64,000 bases of DNA from Verrucomicrobiia bacterium (GCA_036405135.1 DASWYF010000020.1:1-64000); one strand, 5' to 3'; positions 1-9,212 are shown, counted from the first letter of the stretch. Program-made: numbers and translations. The notes: generated by a model from the sequence alone, not told the origin.

Positions 1-224
1 TCTTCCAAATGCAGGTCATCAAGGAACTGGACCTGCGTGAAAATCAAACCCAACCAGTTCCTAAAACCTGATGCACTGGCCAACTCAAAATGTGTCCACC
101 ATGTCCCCGCACACCTGTCCACCATCTCTCCAGTCTTTACAGGGAGAAGGCCGGGATGAGGGGAAAGGGACTGGTTTAACTTGAGACGCGTTAGATTCTT
201 TCAACACCTACAAAACTTTTCATC
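1..224. other. Upstream region with no gene seen
   Basis: No convincing coding region lies before the first flagellin promoter. An inverted repeat with arms GCAGGTC and GACCTGC lies at about 11-36 but has no T-tract. A degenerate copy of the GGCCGGGGTGAGGGG repeat family is at about 139-164. Short reading frames on both strands here have no good start or recognisable product. Confidence 0.5.
139..164 (+). repeat. Degenerate copy of GGCCGGGGTGAGGGG-type intergenic repeat
   Basis: The stretch with core GAAGGCCGGGATGAGGGG resembles better copies at 29887-29924 and 50339-50377, with an inverted relative near 29972-30014. All copies are outside coding regions. It is shorter than the others because the 5' pyrimidine-rich arm (CCCTCTCCCC) is missing. 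Confidence 0.45.
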
Positions 225-251
225 TCAAGTCTTCCGCCACCCTGCCGATAA
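225..251 (+). promoter_or_regulatory. Sigma-28 (FliA)-type promoter of flagellin gene 1
   Basis: The sequence reads TCAAGTCT, then 11 bases, then GCCGATAA. The enterobacterial sigma-28 consensus is TAAAGTTT-N11-GCCGATAA, so the -10 matches at all 8 positions and the -35 at 6 of 8, with exact spacing. Transcription would begin near 257-259, at the first base-paired leader hairpin. A flgM-like gene at 13463 supports sigma-28 control. No fliA gene is in the window. Confidence 0.8.
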
Positions 252-397
252 CCCTCGTGTCGCAAGACACTGGCGGCCGACGGCCTGAAACAGCCGGCGG
301 GGAAAATGGTGGCAGCCTCTGTAAAAGAGCCACCCGCAGCATGGACGCTGCGATCAAATAAAGTCCCCGTATTCCGGGGCAACTCACGGATAGAGTT
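252..397 (+). ncRNA. Structured flagellin mRNA leader, copy 1
   Basis: The leader folds into a series of hairpins that align with the leader at 9240-9386. In order these are: GTGTC-GCAA-GACAC (257-270, GNRA loop); a GC-rich hairpin around 272-284 whose loop can pair with CAGCCGGC at 291-298; GGTGGC/GCCACC (308-313/329-334) whose loop CCTC (316-319) can pair with GGGG at 299-302; CGCAGC-ATGGAC-GCTGCG (335-352); a CCCCG/CGGGG hairpin near 365-379; and AACTC-ACGGATA-GAGTT (381-397), directly abutting the ATG. Two apical loops carry A[U/C]GGA, the core of CsrA/RsmA binding sites, and the second holds the ribosome-binding position. Pairing and covariation are seen in sequence. CsrA binding is inferred. 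Confidence 0.7.
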
Positions 398-1201
398 ATG
401 GTCATCAATACAAACATCTCGGCCCAGAATGGCGCACGCCTGCTGGGGGAATCATCGGCTATGTTGAGCAAGTCGCTTGCTCGTTTGTCCTCCGGATCGA
501 AAATCGTTTCGCCGGAAGATGACGCTGCAGGTCTCGCGGTCGCGACGCGTTTTGATGCGCAGATCAGCCGCACAGGTGCTGCCAAAAACAACGTTGGCAA
601 CGCGACCTCGTTCAACCAGACGCAGGACGGTTTCCTGGGCAAGGTGGCAAAGGCGCTCGATCGTATGAGCGAGCTCACCATTCTGGCGCAAGATGTGACA
701 AAGACCGACGCGGACCGGGCCCTGTACAACCAGGAGTTCAGCACGCTGGGTTCTTATGTTAACAACGTAGCCACAAAAGACTTTAACGGCGTCAGCCTCT
801 TTGGCGGTGCAAGCCTGAGCGTTACGACGGACGGAGACGGCGGAAGCTTCTCCATGACTGGGGTGAATCTGGGTGCCAGTGCCTATACCACGGCCACCAG
901 TTCCACCATCACCTCCACGACCAACGCGGCGACGGCTCTGACCAATGTCAAAGCGGCCATCGTGCAACTGACCACGGACCGTTCCAATGTGGGCGCTAAC
1001 ATCGCCCGCTTGAACTCCACGGCGGAACAGTTGGGCGTGTTGAAGGACAACCTTGCCGCGGCGAACAGCCGTATCAAGGATGTGGATGTGGCCGAAGAAA
1101 GCACGCAGCTCGCCCGCTACAACATATTGGTGCAGTCGGGCACCGCGATGCTCTCCCAGGCGAACTCCACGCCGCAGTCAGTGCTGCGTCTGTTAGGCTA
1201 A
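398..1201 (+). CDS. fliC: Flagellin 1
   Basis: This 267-residue protein is the structural subunit of the flagellar filament, exported by the flagellar type III system and polymerised beneath the FliD cap. The N-terminal D0/D1 region (from MVINTNISAQNGARLL) has the typical LSSGSKI..PEDDAAGLAV segment at about residues 30-48. The C-terminal D1/D0 region has the A.SRIKDVDVAEES..LAR motif and ends in SVLRLLG. The middle (about 140-185) is short and rich in Ser/Thr/Gly, so the outer D2/D3 domains are essentially absent. That Ser/Thr-rich surface would suit O-glycosylation. The start is set by the adjoining leader hairpin and by alignment with flagellin 2. It is followed by a strong terminator and then by the giant glycosyltransferase gene. 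Exact allele naming (fliC, flaA) is arbitrary. Confidence 0.95.
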   Translation: MVINTNISAQNGARLLGESSAMLSKSLARLSSGSKIVSPEDDAAGLAVATRFDAQISRTGAAKNNVGNATSFNQTQDGFLGKVAKALDRMSELTILAQDVTKTDADRALYNQEFSTLGSYVNNVATKDFNGVSLFGGASLSVTTDGDGGSFSMTGVNLGASAYTTATSSTITSTTNAATALTNVKAAIVQLTTDRSNVGANIARLNSTAEQLGVLKDNLAAANSRIKDVDVAEESTQLARYNILVQSGTAMLSQANSTPQSVLRLLG

Positions 1202-1233
1202 GCCAAGAGCGTGTCCTGACCCGGACCGATCAC

Positions 1234-1263
1234 AAAACCCTCTGGAGCAATCCAGAGGGTTTT
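1234..1263 (+). terminator. Rho-independent terminator after flagellin 1
   Basis: A perfect 13-bp stem (AAAACCCTCTGGA with TCCAGAGGGTTTT) is closed by a GCAA tetraloop and followed by CTTTTG. It sits 33 bases after the flagellin stop, so the downstream giant gene probably needs read-through or its own promoter. Confidence 0.9.
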
Positions 1264-1414
1264 CTTTTGTGCAGTGTAGTGGGACAGTCGCCATCGCCTG
1301 TCCAGTCTCGTAATTGTCGTCGTCCTCGCACCCTCAATCCGTAGCCACGGACATTAGTCCGCGCTAACTATAATTCCAGTGTTACCTATGTCCTGACTGT
1401 GCCCTGCGCCCTCC

Positions 1415-1452
1415 CCCTCTGAAAACTGAACACTGAAAACTTGAAACTCCTC
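1415..1452. repeat. Degenerate GAAAACTGAA-type repeat
   Basis: A short tract of reiterated units such as CTGAAAACTGAACACTGAAA lies in the 1264-1588 gap. It resembles the units at 29018-29131 inside larE (GAAACCAGAAACCCAAAAC). The rest of this gap holds nothing else I recognise apart from a possible promoter for the giant gene, which I could not define. Confidence 0.45.
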
Positions 1453-1588
1453 ATGGCACATTCTTCCTCCCGCCCCCTCTCCACCCGGAACTTTTTGCCG
1501 CCACACCTCCTCTTTCATCCCTAAACCCCTGCAATTAGGCATCTTTAGCCGGTTGGCATCGTCGTTGCTAAGCAACCGCCGCAATCCC

Positions 1589-4500
1589 ATGACGGGATTT
1601 GCCGCCTATACGACCATGAGCCAAAAGATAGATGCCGCCAGCCAGACAGGATTGTCCACCCGCGCCCTTCATGTTCCCACCTGGTTGTCCGGGACGGATC
1701 TATCCGCCCTCAAGCACGCCGAAGATATCCTGCAACGCATCCGTGGCCGCATCGCCATCGTCGGCAACGCCACCCCCAAGCGCGCCTACGGCAAGCTCAT
1801 CGACAGTTACGATTGCATCATCCGCTTCAACAACTTCCGCCTCGAAGGTTTCGCCGATCTCGTGGGCACCCGCACCGATCTTCGCTGCACCACGGGCTGG
1901 CATGACATCGAGCACCGCGAGGGCCTGATCGAGTTCAGCCCCTTCACCGCCGATTCCCGCGAAGCCAGCAACCTCGCCACTTTCAGCGCGGCCAATCACC
2001 GCCCTGTCCTCGCCGCTCGCACGGACATTCACCCCTTGGTGACTGAAACGCCCAATCCCTCCTGCGGCCTCGCACTCGTCCAACTGTTGAATTCCCTTGG
2101 CATAGAAGCCGACCTCTTCGGCTTCGATGGTTTCCAGACCAGCCACTACTGGAATGCTGGGCAAAAGGTCGAGACCTCGCACACGTTGCGCGAGATGGAC
2201 ATCGTCCTCAGCCGTCCGAACATAATTCTGATCGGCGACACTTACCCCTATGCCGAGCTTTACCAGTTCTGCCATGCCGAACACACGGACTACGATGAAA
2301 ACGTCGGTGCCGAACTCTTTCGCCGCCTGAACAAGAAGGTCACCGGTAAGAAGATTCTGGAATTCGGTGCAGGTAATGGCGGCCTCAGCGCGCAATTGGA
2401 GAAATGGGGCAATGAAGTCACCGCCTTTGAAGTCGCTACCAATGCTTTCGACAAGATCCAGTGCTCGCACAAGGTGAACGACTCCGCACTGGGCTTGCCT
2501 TACGTCACCGAGAAGCACGATCTCTTCGTCTCCGCTGATGTGCTCGAGCATCTCACCGAGAATGACATCCGCCTCGTGCTGCGCGAAGCCGCCCGCACGT
2601 GCAGTGAAATCTTCCTCGCAGTCTCCACACGCCCGAGCGGTTTGCTCGGACCCAAGGGCGAGAATCTGCATCTCACGGTGCGCCCGAATGAATGGTGGGT
2701 GCAACAGGTCGGCCGCTGGTTCGAGGTGAAAGCCTATCCCGGCTACGGCCAAGGCCAGCTCGTGCTCGAAGGCGCTCTGCATCGCCGCTCCGCTCTCGCC
2801 TACAATCTGTCATCTATTCCCAACGCGAGCGAAACCGTGAAATCCCTCGCCTTGCCGGAAACCTATAAATCCCGCCCAGTCCCTGAATATTTCGAAGACT
2901 CGGTCACGCAAGACACCGGCATCATCTGGCAGCCCGAGGTCTATCCTTACGCCGCCTGGCTGGCGAAAGAACTGGGCTGCCACCGCATCATCGATGTCGG
3001 CTGCGGGCGCGCGGGCAAACTCGTGAAGATGTCTGCGGAGTTCGCCATCACCGGCCTCGACTTCGGCAGCAACCTGGAATTCTGCCGCACGAATTATCCG
3101 CAAGGCCAATGGCGCGAGATCGATTTCGACCAAGCCTCCGATTGGGGTCTGCCCCTCGCCGACTTGAACGACGCTGTGATGATTTGCGCCGATGTCATCG
3201 AACATTTGCGCGATCCGCGCCCCTTGCTCGCGAACTTCCGCCGCTGCCTCGCACACTCGCCCGCGTTGATCATCTCCACCCCGGAACGCGAGCTCACTCG
3301 CGGTGTCCGCCATGCGGGTCCGCCAGATAATCCCGCGCACACGCGTGAGTGGTCGCTGGAAGAACTCGTGAAGTTGCTGCAAGCCGAAGGCTTCAGCGTG
3401 GACTACGCCGGTCTCACACCGAGCAATGACCGCGAACCCGAACATAAAACCATCCTCTGCGTCATCAGCTTGGCCGAAAACAATACGGCTGCACGCTGGT
3501 CCACGAAGCATAGTGAAAACGCCTTCGCACCCTTCGCCTATCGAATCGCTCTGCGCGAGCGTAACGGTGACACGTTCGCTGCGAACCCAGTTTTGCCTGC
3601 ACCAGCTACTCCCGGCGAACTGCTCGCCCAGGGCCGTATCGCTCTGCAGAAGCAAGACCTCGTCACGGCAAAAACCTCTCTCGAACAAGCCGTTCAATTC
3701 GGTATTAACGACAAAGACATCTGGACCGCACTCGCCGAATTGCGTCAACGCGCCGGTGAACGCCAGCCTGCGATTGAAGCTTGGCACGAAGCACTTTCCC
3801 TCGGCTGCAACGCCAAGGAAGCCTTCTCCGCTCTCGGCTATCTCCACACCGAGCTGGGTCATTTCGATGCCGCCATCACAGCCTATCTTAGCGCCTTGGA
3901 CGAAGAGCTGACGAATGTGCCGCTGCGCATTCGCCTCGGCTTCGTGCTGCTGCAAGCCGGTCGTCCTATGGATGCCCTGAATGTCTTCCAACAACTGCTC
4001 ACCGAAGAGCACGAAGAAGTCGAAGTCTTCTGGGGCATGGCCAAGTGCTGTGCCGCTCTTGCTGATTTCGCCACCGCCAAGACCGCGTGTGAATGCGTGC
4101 TCGCCGTGCAACCTGATCACACCGAAGCGGAACGTCTCTGGAATCGCCTGAGTGGAAATAGTTCGCAAGCCAAGCAACGCGAATCCGGTTGGTCCTTCTG
4201 CCTCATCACGAATGGTAAGCGCCCGCAAAAACTTCAAGCCGAGATCGATTCCATCCGCGCCCTGAACATTCCTGCGTATGAGATTCTCATCGCCGGTGAA
4301 GCTCCGGAAAATCTCGATGCCGGGGCGAAATTCATCCCTGCCGTCGATGCCGCTCGTAATGGCCGTCTCGGTGAGATGCGCAATCGCCTCACTGAACAAG
4401 CCCGCTTCGATCACCTCGTTGTCGCCGATGATGATCTTCTTTTTCACGGTGATTTCTACACCGGTTTGCAGCAATACGGTGATGCTTGGGATGTCCTCTG

Positions 4501-7500
4501 CGTGCGTTTTCTGAATCCCGATGGCACGCGCTTCTGGGATTGGGCCACACACGGCGGCATCCGCGGTCACAAGCTGCTCGCCTACACCGAGACGGATGAA
4601 CACGTCTATGTCACCGGCGGTCTGTGCGTGCTGAAAGCCTCCATCGCCGATCGTGTGCAGTGGGATGACGGCCGTGGTTTCTACCAAGGTGAAGATGTTG
4701 ATTTCTCTGCCCGTTTGAAAGCCGCTGGCATCACGCCGAAGTTCAATGAACTCAGCACCGTGACACATGACGACGACCGCTACACACAGCGTGAAAACGT
4801 CGTGGTGCGCGATTCACTCGAAGTAAAACGCTCCGTGCGCTGGTATGGCCCCATCTTCAACCCGAGCGGTTACGCGAGCGAAGTCATTAACTTCGTCGTG
4901 CCGCTCAAGGGCAAGCTCGATCTCGGCATCCATCACCAGAACAACCTCTACTCCGAGAAATTCGTCCAAGGTCTTGCTGCCGATGAGCGCGAAACGCTCT
5001 TCGCTCAACGCGACCGCTTCGCTGGCATCAAAGGTGGTATCGCCATTTCGCACAATCCGGCCAATGGTTTCCTGCGTCTGCCGGATGCCGACTACCAGAT
5101 CGGCCGCACGATGTTCGAGACAGACCGCATTCCCAAAGGCTGGACCCAAGCATGCAACCGCATGGACGAGATCTGGGTGCCGAGCCAGTTCAACGTGGAG
5201 ACCTTCGCGGCTTGCGGCGTGGAGCGCGACAAACTTGTGATCATGCCCGGTTCGGCGGATGAACATTTCTTCGACCCGAAGAAGCATCAGCCCTTGGCGC
5301 TAAAGAATCGTGCTGCCTACAATTTCCTCTCCATCTTCGAGTGGTCCTCGCGCAAAGGCTGGGATGTTCTGCTCGCCACCTATCTGCGCGAATTTTCGGC
5401 GGAAGATGATGTGTGCTTCCACCTCCGCACTTATCTCTTCAGCAAGCCGGATGAAGATCCGCGCACGGCGATCGAACGCCGCATCCGCGAATTCGCCGCC
5501 ACGCTGAACCTTGGCAACAAGCCGTTGCCTCGTATCGAGATCATTGCCGATCAAGTGCCGAGCGCGCAGTTGCCTGCATTCTATCTCGCTGCCGATTGCC
5601 TGCTCGCGCCGAGTCGCGGTGAAGGCTGGGGCCGCCCGCAGCATGAAGCCATGCTCATGGAGCGTCCGGTCATCGCAACGAACTGGAGCGCGAACACCGA
5701 GTTCATGGCGGATGAGTTCAGCTACCTCATCGACTACGAGATGGTCGAGGCGAAATTGCTGGAGCCGGAGCTGTGGCACTATCGCGGTCATCGCTGGGCA
5801 AACCCGAACGAGACGCATCTGCGCAAGCTGTTGCGTCACGTGCAGCAGAATCCCGAAGAAGGTCGCACCAAAGGTCGTCTTGCTCGTCAGCACATGGTCA
5901 AGCACTACGGTCGTGAAGTGGTGGCGAACAAAGTCCTGCGCCGCTTGAACGCGATCGAAAGCAAACTCTCCGCACCTTACCTGCCTGCTGTCACCGCACG
6001 GACATTGGCGGAAGCCAAAGAAACTAAGTTCCCACAACGCGAACCCGTGGTTTCCTGGGAAGGCACGTATCTCGATTACGGCAGCCTCTCGCACGTGAAC
6101 CGCGAATTCACTGCCAAGCTGGTCGAGCAAAAGAGCCTGCGTCTGCATCGCGTTTCGCGCCAAGCGAAGCCGACGGTCATTGCTCCCGAGTTCCAACGTC
6201 TCGCCAAGCAGATCGCACCGCAAGCGCCGCGCAATGTGGAGATCACCTTGCGCCATGCGTGGCCGCCGGATTTCTCTGCACCGGCTTCTGGCGCGCTAGT
6301 CGTCATGCAACCGTGGGAGTTTGGCGCTTTGCCTGCCGAATGGACGAAGGCCATGGAACGTGTGGATGAAGTGTGGGTGAACTCTCAATACGTCCGCCGC
6401 GTGTATCTCGATTCGGGTGTCGAACCCTCAAAGGTCAAATACCTGCCGCTAGGCATCAATCCGGATCGCTTTCGCCCGGATGTGAAACCGCTGCCGTTGA
6501 ACACACAGAAGAAGTTCAAGTTCCTCTTCGTCGGCGGCACGATCCATCGCAAAGGCCCGGATCTACTATTACAAGCCTACCTCAGCAAATTCACCGCTGC
6601 CGATGACGTTTGCCTCGTGATCAAAGATTTCGGCGGTCAATCCGTCTATGCTGGCCAGACGCTAGCGGAACAGATTCGCACCGCTCAAGCCACGCCGAAC
6701 GCGCCGGAGATTTTGTATCTCGATCAAGAGATGCCCGCAGAAGATTTGCCGCGTCTCTACGTAGCGTGCGATTGCCTTGTGCATCCTTATCGCGGCGAAG
6801 GTTTCGGTCTGCCCGTGCTAGAAGCGATGGCGTGCGCCTTGCCCGTCATCGTAACGGGTGGCGGCTCCACGGATGATTTCGCTTCCGCCGAAGTTACCTA
6901 CCGTATCCCGGCTGTGCGTGCCGCATTGGGTAATGAAGTTTCTGGCATGAAGCTGGTGCAGGGTGGCTGGTGGCTCGAACCCATATTCACCGATCTGCAG
7001 AAGACCATGCGTGAAGTATTCGAGAATCCGGCGGAAGCCAAGGCGCGTGGCGTGAAGGCGAGCGAGATTGCTCGGCGTGATTGGACATGGGCACAAAGCG
7101 TGAAAGCCGCTGAACTGCTCTTGCTCGATCTCGCCGGACGCCGTGAAGCGGCGCAACAGGCTGAGTTAGCCAAACGCTTCGCCAAAGCCCCCGCGATCCA
7201 TCTGCCCCGGGCTGCGTTGCTCGGCGATTTGCGCGGAGCGCGTGAAGCGATGGACAAGCGCGTGTTGCCTCTCGCTTGGGAACGCACGGTCAAGGCGTTG
7301 AATGAACGTCCCTTCCATCCTGAAGCGTGGTTGCTGCTTGCTGATGTCGCGCAAGCCATGGGTGACATCACCATGGCCATTCATTGCGCGCATGAAGCAA
7401 AGAAACTCACGCCTCGCTGGAAAGAAGTGCAGCGCAAGCTAGGTTCTCTGGATGAACGCAAGCAGGCCGGTTACTTCACCTGGCCCGCCTTGCCGGTGAA

Positions 7501-9133
7501 ACCCACTGAACCGCGTGTCTCGGTCTGCCTCATCACCAGGAACGAAGAGCGCTTTTTGAAGCAATGCCTCGAATCGGTGAAAGACCTCGCCTGGCAGATC
7601 GTGGTGATGGATACCGGCTCGACGGACAAGACAGTGGAGATCGCCAAGTCATTCGGTGCCGAGGTTTATCATACCACGTGGCAAAACGATTTCAGCGCCG
7701 CACGTAATGCCGCCATGGAATATGTGCGCGGTGATTGGGTGCTATCGCTAGATGCAGATGAGGAATTATTGCCCGAAGCCAAAGCGACATTGCGCAAGGA
7801 GATTCAGAGCGGTGATGCCATCGCGTATCGTCTGCCCATCATCGACATCGGTCGCGAAGACGAAGGCTGCAGCTACATCCCGCGCCTGTTCCGCAATGCG
7901 CACGGCCTCTTCTACGTGAGCCGCGTGCATGAGCAGATCTTCAGCAGCGTGGAAGTGCGCCGCCGCCAGTGGTCCATGGAGAACAAGCTCAGCACAGCTG
8001 CTATTCGCCACCATGGCTATCAGGAGCAGATCGTGCGCAATCGTGAGAAGAGCGCGCGCAACCTCAAACTGCTTGAACTCGCCCTCGAAGAATGGCCGAA
8101 CGAGCCGAATCTGCTCATGAGCATGGGCCTTGAACTGGCACGCATCGGCCAGATTGAAGACGGCCTGAGCTTTTACCTCGAAGCATTCCAAGTCCTGAGC
8201 CATAAGCCCGCTGATGAAGTGGCGCCGGAATTGCGCGAGACGTTGCTTTCGCAATTCACCACGCAACTCATGGCCACGCGCCAGTTCGGTGAGATCGTGC
8301 AGGTTCTCAATTCGCCGCTGGCCTTGAGCCAGACCGGATTGGTGGCATCGCACCATTTCACCATGGGGCTCGCATTCATGGAGCTGAAGCAACCGGCGCA
8401 GGCCATCGAGCAATTCCGCAAATGCCTCGCCAAACGCGAGCAACGTTCGCTCGCACCAGTAAATAAAGAGATCCACAAGGCGGGCCCGCATCACTGCCTC
8501 GCCAACTGCCTCGCACAACTCGGCAAGAAGGATGAAGCACGCGCGTCTTATGAACAGGCACGCAAGCTCGCCCCTGAATCTGTCGCCGTATTGTTTGACT
8601 ACGCTAAGTTTGAGCAGAGCTTGGGACATCCGGTGGAAGCGTTGCAGTTATTGCATGCTTTGATTTCGCTGGAGCCGCGACAAGAAGCCTTCTGGGGCTT
8701 GGGCGGTCAGATCGCCTTGAGCCGCGCAGACTTCTATGAGTTTGCTGCCGACTGGTCCGCAGAGGCGGTGAAGCATCATCCGAATTCACTACTACTTGCC
8801 CGTCAACACGCGGAGGCACTCACGCTCAACCGTAACCTCACTGAGGCGCTCACGTGGTGGAAGCAATCCCAAGGAGCCGCGCAACCCGCTGGCCGCGCTG
8901 CCATCGTGATCTGTGAACTTGCCGGGGGCATGCCGCTCACGCCTTTGGAGACGCGTCATCAGGAGCTTGTGAGTCGGGAATTCATCCAATGGTATCGCCG
9001 CCTGGTGGAAGCTCAGGCGCTCGACACCGTCGAGAAGATCAACCGCCGTTTGGAGCATTTGGAGACGGTTTTGCCGTCAGCCGCACAGGCACTCACTGCC
9101 GTTCTACAAGTGGCTGAAGTGACTTCTGCGTGA
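1589..9133 (+). CDS. Giant multi-domain glycosyltransferase/methyltransferase/TPR protein between flagellin genes
   Basis: This protein of about 2514 residues combines many modules. In order: a sialyltransferase-like GT29 segment (IVGN at about 57, IIRFNNF at about 77); two SAM-methyltransferase domains with glycine motifs LEFGAGNGG (about 253) and IDVGCGRAG (about 465); a TPR block (about 675-850); a GT-A-like glycosyltransferase with a DDD motif (about 944); two GT4/GT-B domains with EGWGRPQHEAM (about 1341) and EGFGLPVLEAM (about 1734); a GT2 domain (SVCLITRNEERF about 1974, LDADEE about 2052); and C-terminal TPRs (about 2155-2514). The upstream TTG at 1553 is a weaker start and ATG 1616 is also possible; none has a clear ribosome-binding site. 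There is no signal peptide, so it is probably cytoplasmic. Domain calls come from motifs. A role in flagellin glycosylation is inferred from its position between two flagellin genes. Confidence 0.85.
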   Translation: MTGFAAYTTMSQKIDAASQTGLSTRALHVPTWLSGTDLSALKHAEDILQRIRGRIAIVGNATPKRAYGKLIDSYDCIIRFNNFRLEGFADLVGTRTDLRCTTGWHDIEHREGLIEFSPFTADSREASNLATFSAANHRPVLAARTDIHPLVTETPNPSCGLALVQLLNSLGIEADLFGFDGFQTSHYWNAGQKVETSHTLREMDIVLSRPNIILIGDTYPYAELYQFCHAEHTDYDENVGAELFRRLNKKVTGKKILEFGAGNGGLSAQLEKWGNEVTAFEVATNAFDKIQCSHKVNDSALGLPYVTEKHDLFVSADVLEHLTENDIRLVLREAARTCSEIFLAVSTRPSGLLGPKGENLHLTVRPNEWWVQQVGRWFEVKAYPGYGQGQLVLEGALHRRSALAYNLSSIPNASETVKSLALPETYKSRPVPEYFEDSVTQDTGIIWQPEVYPYAAWLAKELGCHRIIDVGCGRAGKLVKMSAEFAITGLDFGSNLEFCRTNYPQGQWREIDFDQASDWGLPLADLNDAVMICADVIEHLRDPRPLLANFRRCLAHSPALIISTPERELTRGVRHAGPPDNPAHTREWSLEELVKLLQAEGFSVDYAGLTPSNDREPEHKTILCVISLAENNTAARWSTKHSENAFAPFAYRIALRERNGDTFAANPVLPAPATPGELLAQGRIALQKQDLVTAKTSLEQAVQFGINDKDIWTALAELRQRAGERQPAIEAWHEALSLGCNAKEAFSALGYLHTELGHFDAAITAYLSALDEELTNVPLRIRLGFVLLQAGRPMDALNVFQQLLTEEHEEVEVFWGMAKCCAALADFATAKTACECVLAVQPDHTEAERLWNRLSGNSSQAKQRESGWSFCLITNGKRPQKLQAEIDSIRALNIPAYEILIAGEAPENLDAGAKFIPAVDAARNGRLGEMRNRLTEQARFDHLVVADDDLLFHGDFYTGLQQYGDAWDVLCVRFLNPDGTRFWDWATHGGIRGHKLLAYTETDEHVYVTGGLCVLKASIADRVQWDDGRGFYQGEDVDFSARLKAAGITPKFNELSTVTHDDDRYTQRENVVVRDSLEVKRSVRWYGPIFNPSGYASEVINFVVPLKGKLDLGIHHQNNLYSEKFVQGLAADERETLFAQRDRFAGIKGGIAISHNPANGFLRLPDADYQIGRTMFETDRIPKGWTQACNRMDEIWVPSQFNVETFAACGVERDKLVIMPGSADEHFFDPKKHQPLALKNRAAYNFLSIFEWSSRKGWDVLLATYLREFSAEDDVCFHLRTYLFSKPDEDPRTAIERRIREFAATLNLGNKPLPRIEIIADQVPSAQLPAFYLAADCLLAPSRGEGWGRPQHEAMLMERPVIATNWSANTEFMADEFSYLIDYEMVEAKLLEPELWHYRGHRWANPNETHLRKLLRHVQQNPEEGRTKGRLARQHMVKHYGREVVANKVLRRLNAIESKLSAPYLPAVTARTLAEAKETKFPQREPVVSWEGTYLDYGSLSHVNREFTAKLVEQKSLRLHRVSRQAKPTVIAPEFQRLAKQIAPQAPRNVEITLRHAWPPDFSAPASGALVVMQPWEFGALPAEWTKAMERVDEVWVNSQYVRRVYLDSGVEPSKVKYLPLGINPDRFRPDVKPLPLNTQKKFKFLFVGGTIHRKGPDLLLQAYLSKFTAADDVCLVIKDFGGQSVYAGQTLAEQIRTAQATPNAPEILYLDQEMPAEDLPRLYVACDCLVHPYRGEGFGLPVLEAMACALPVIVTGGGSTDDFASAEVTYRIPAVRAALGNEVSGMKLVQGGWWLEPIFTDLQKTMREVFENPAEAKARGVKASEIARRDWTWAQSVKAAELLLLDLAGRREAAQQAELAKRFAKAPAIHLPRAALLGDLRGAREAMDKRVLPLAWERTVKALNERPFHPEAWLLLADVAQAMGDITMAIHCAHEAKKLTPRWKEVQRKLGSLDERKQAGYFTWPALPVKPTEPRVSVCLITRNEERFLKQCLESVKDLAWQIVVMDTGSTDKTVEIAKSFGAEVYHTTWQNDFSAARNAAMEYVRGDWVLSLDADEELLPEAKATLRKEIQSGDAIAYRLPIIDIGREDEGCSYIPRLFRNAHGLFYVSRVHEQIFSSVEVRRRQWSMENKLSTAAIRHHGYQEQIVRNREKSARNLKLLELALEEWPNEPNLLMSMGLELARIGQIEDGLSFYLEAFQVLSHKPADEVAPELRETLLSQFTTQLMATRQFGEIVQVLNSPLALSQTGLVASHHFTMGLAFMELKQPAQAIEQFRKCLAKREQRSLAPVNKEIHKAGPHHCLANCLAQLGKKDEARASYEQARKLAPESVAVLFDYAKFEQSLGHPVEALQLLHALISLEPRQEAFWGLGGQIALSRADFYEFAADWSAEAVKHHPNSLLLARQHAEALTLNRNLTEALTWWKQSQGAAQPAGRAAIVICELAGGMPLTPLETRHQELVSREFIQWYRRLVEAQALDTVEKINRRLEHLETVLPSAAQALTAVLQVAEVTSA

Positions 9134-9172
9134 TGTAAGTTGCTACTTCGCATCATTCTCCACCATCCAGAA

Positions 9173-9200
9173 ACCCCTCTTTGGTCCGCCAAAGAGGGGT
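9173..9200 (+). terminator. Rho-independent terminator after the giant gene
   Basis: A 12-bp stem ACCCCTCTTTGG/CCAAAGAGGGGT with TCCG loop is followed by GTTTGTTG. The T-tract is weak but the stem is perfect and lies 39 bases after the stop, before the next sigma-28-like promoter. Confidence 0.75.
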
Positions 9201-9212
9201 GTTTGTTGTACC

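Noticed and set aside
252-397. GEMM-type c-di-GMP riboswitch
   Set aside because: The leader has a GNRA hairpin as GEMM does, but the conserved GEMM core and the P2-P3 arrangement are not there. A different ligand or protein site is more likely.
2810-4768. Long open frame (about 650 codons) on the - strand
   Set aside because: It lies wholly inside the giant gene in the opposite direction and has no motif; high GC makes long antisense frames common. The + strand has clear domains.
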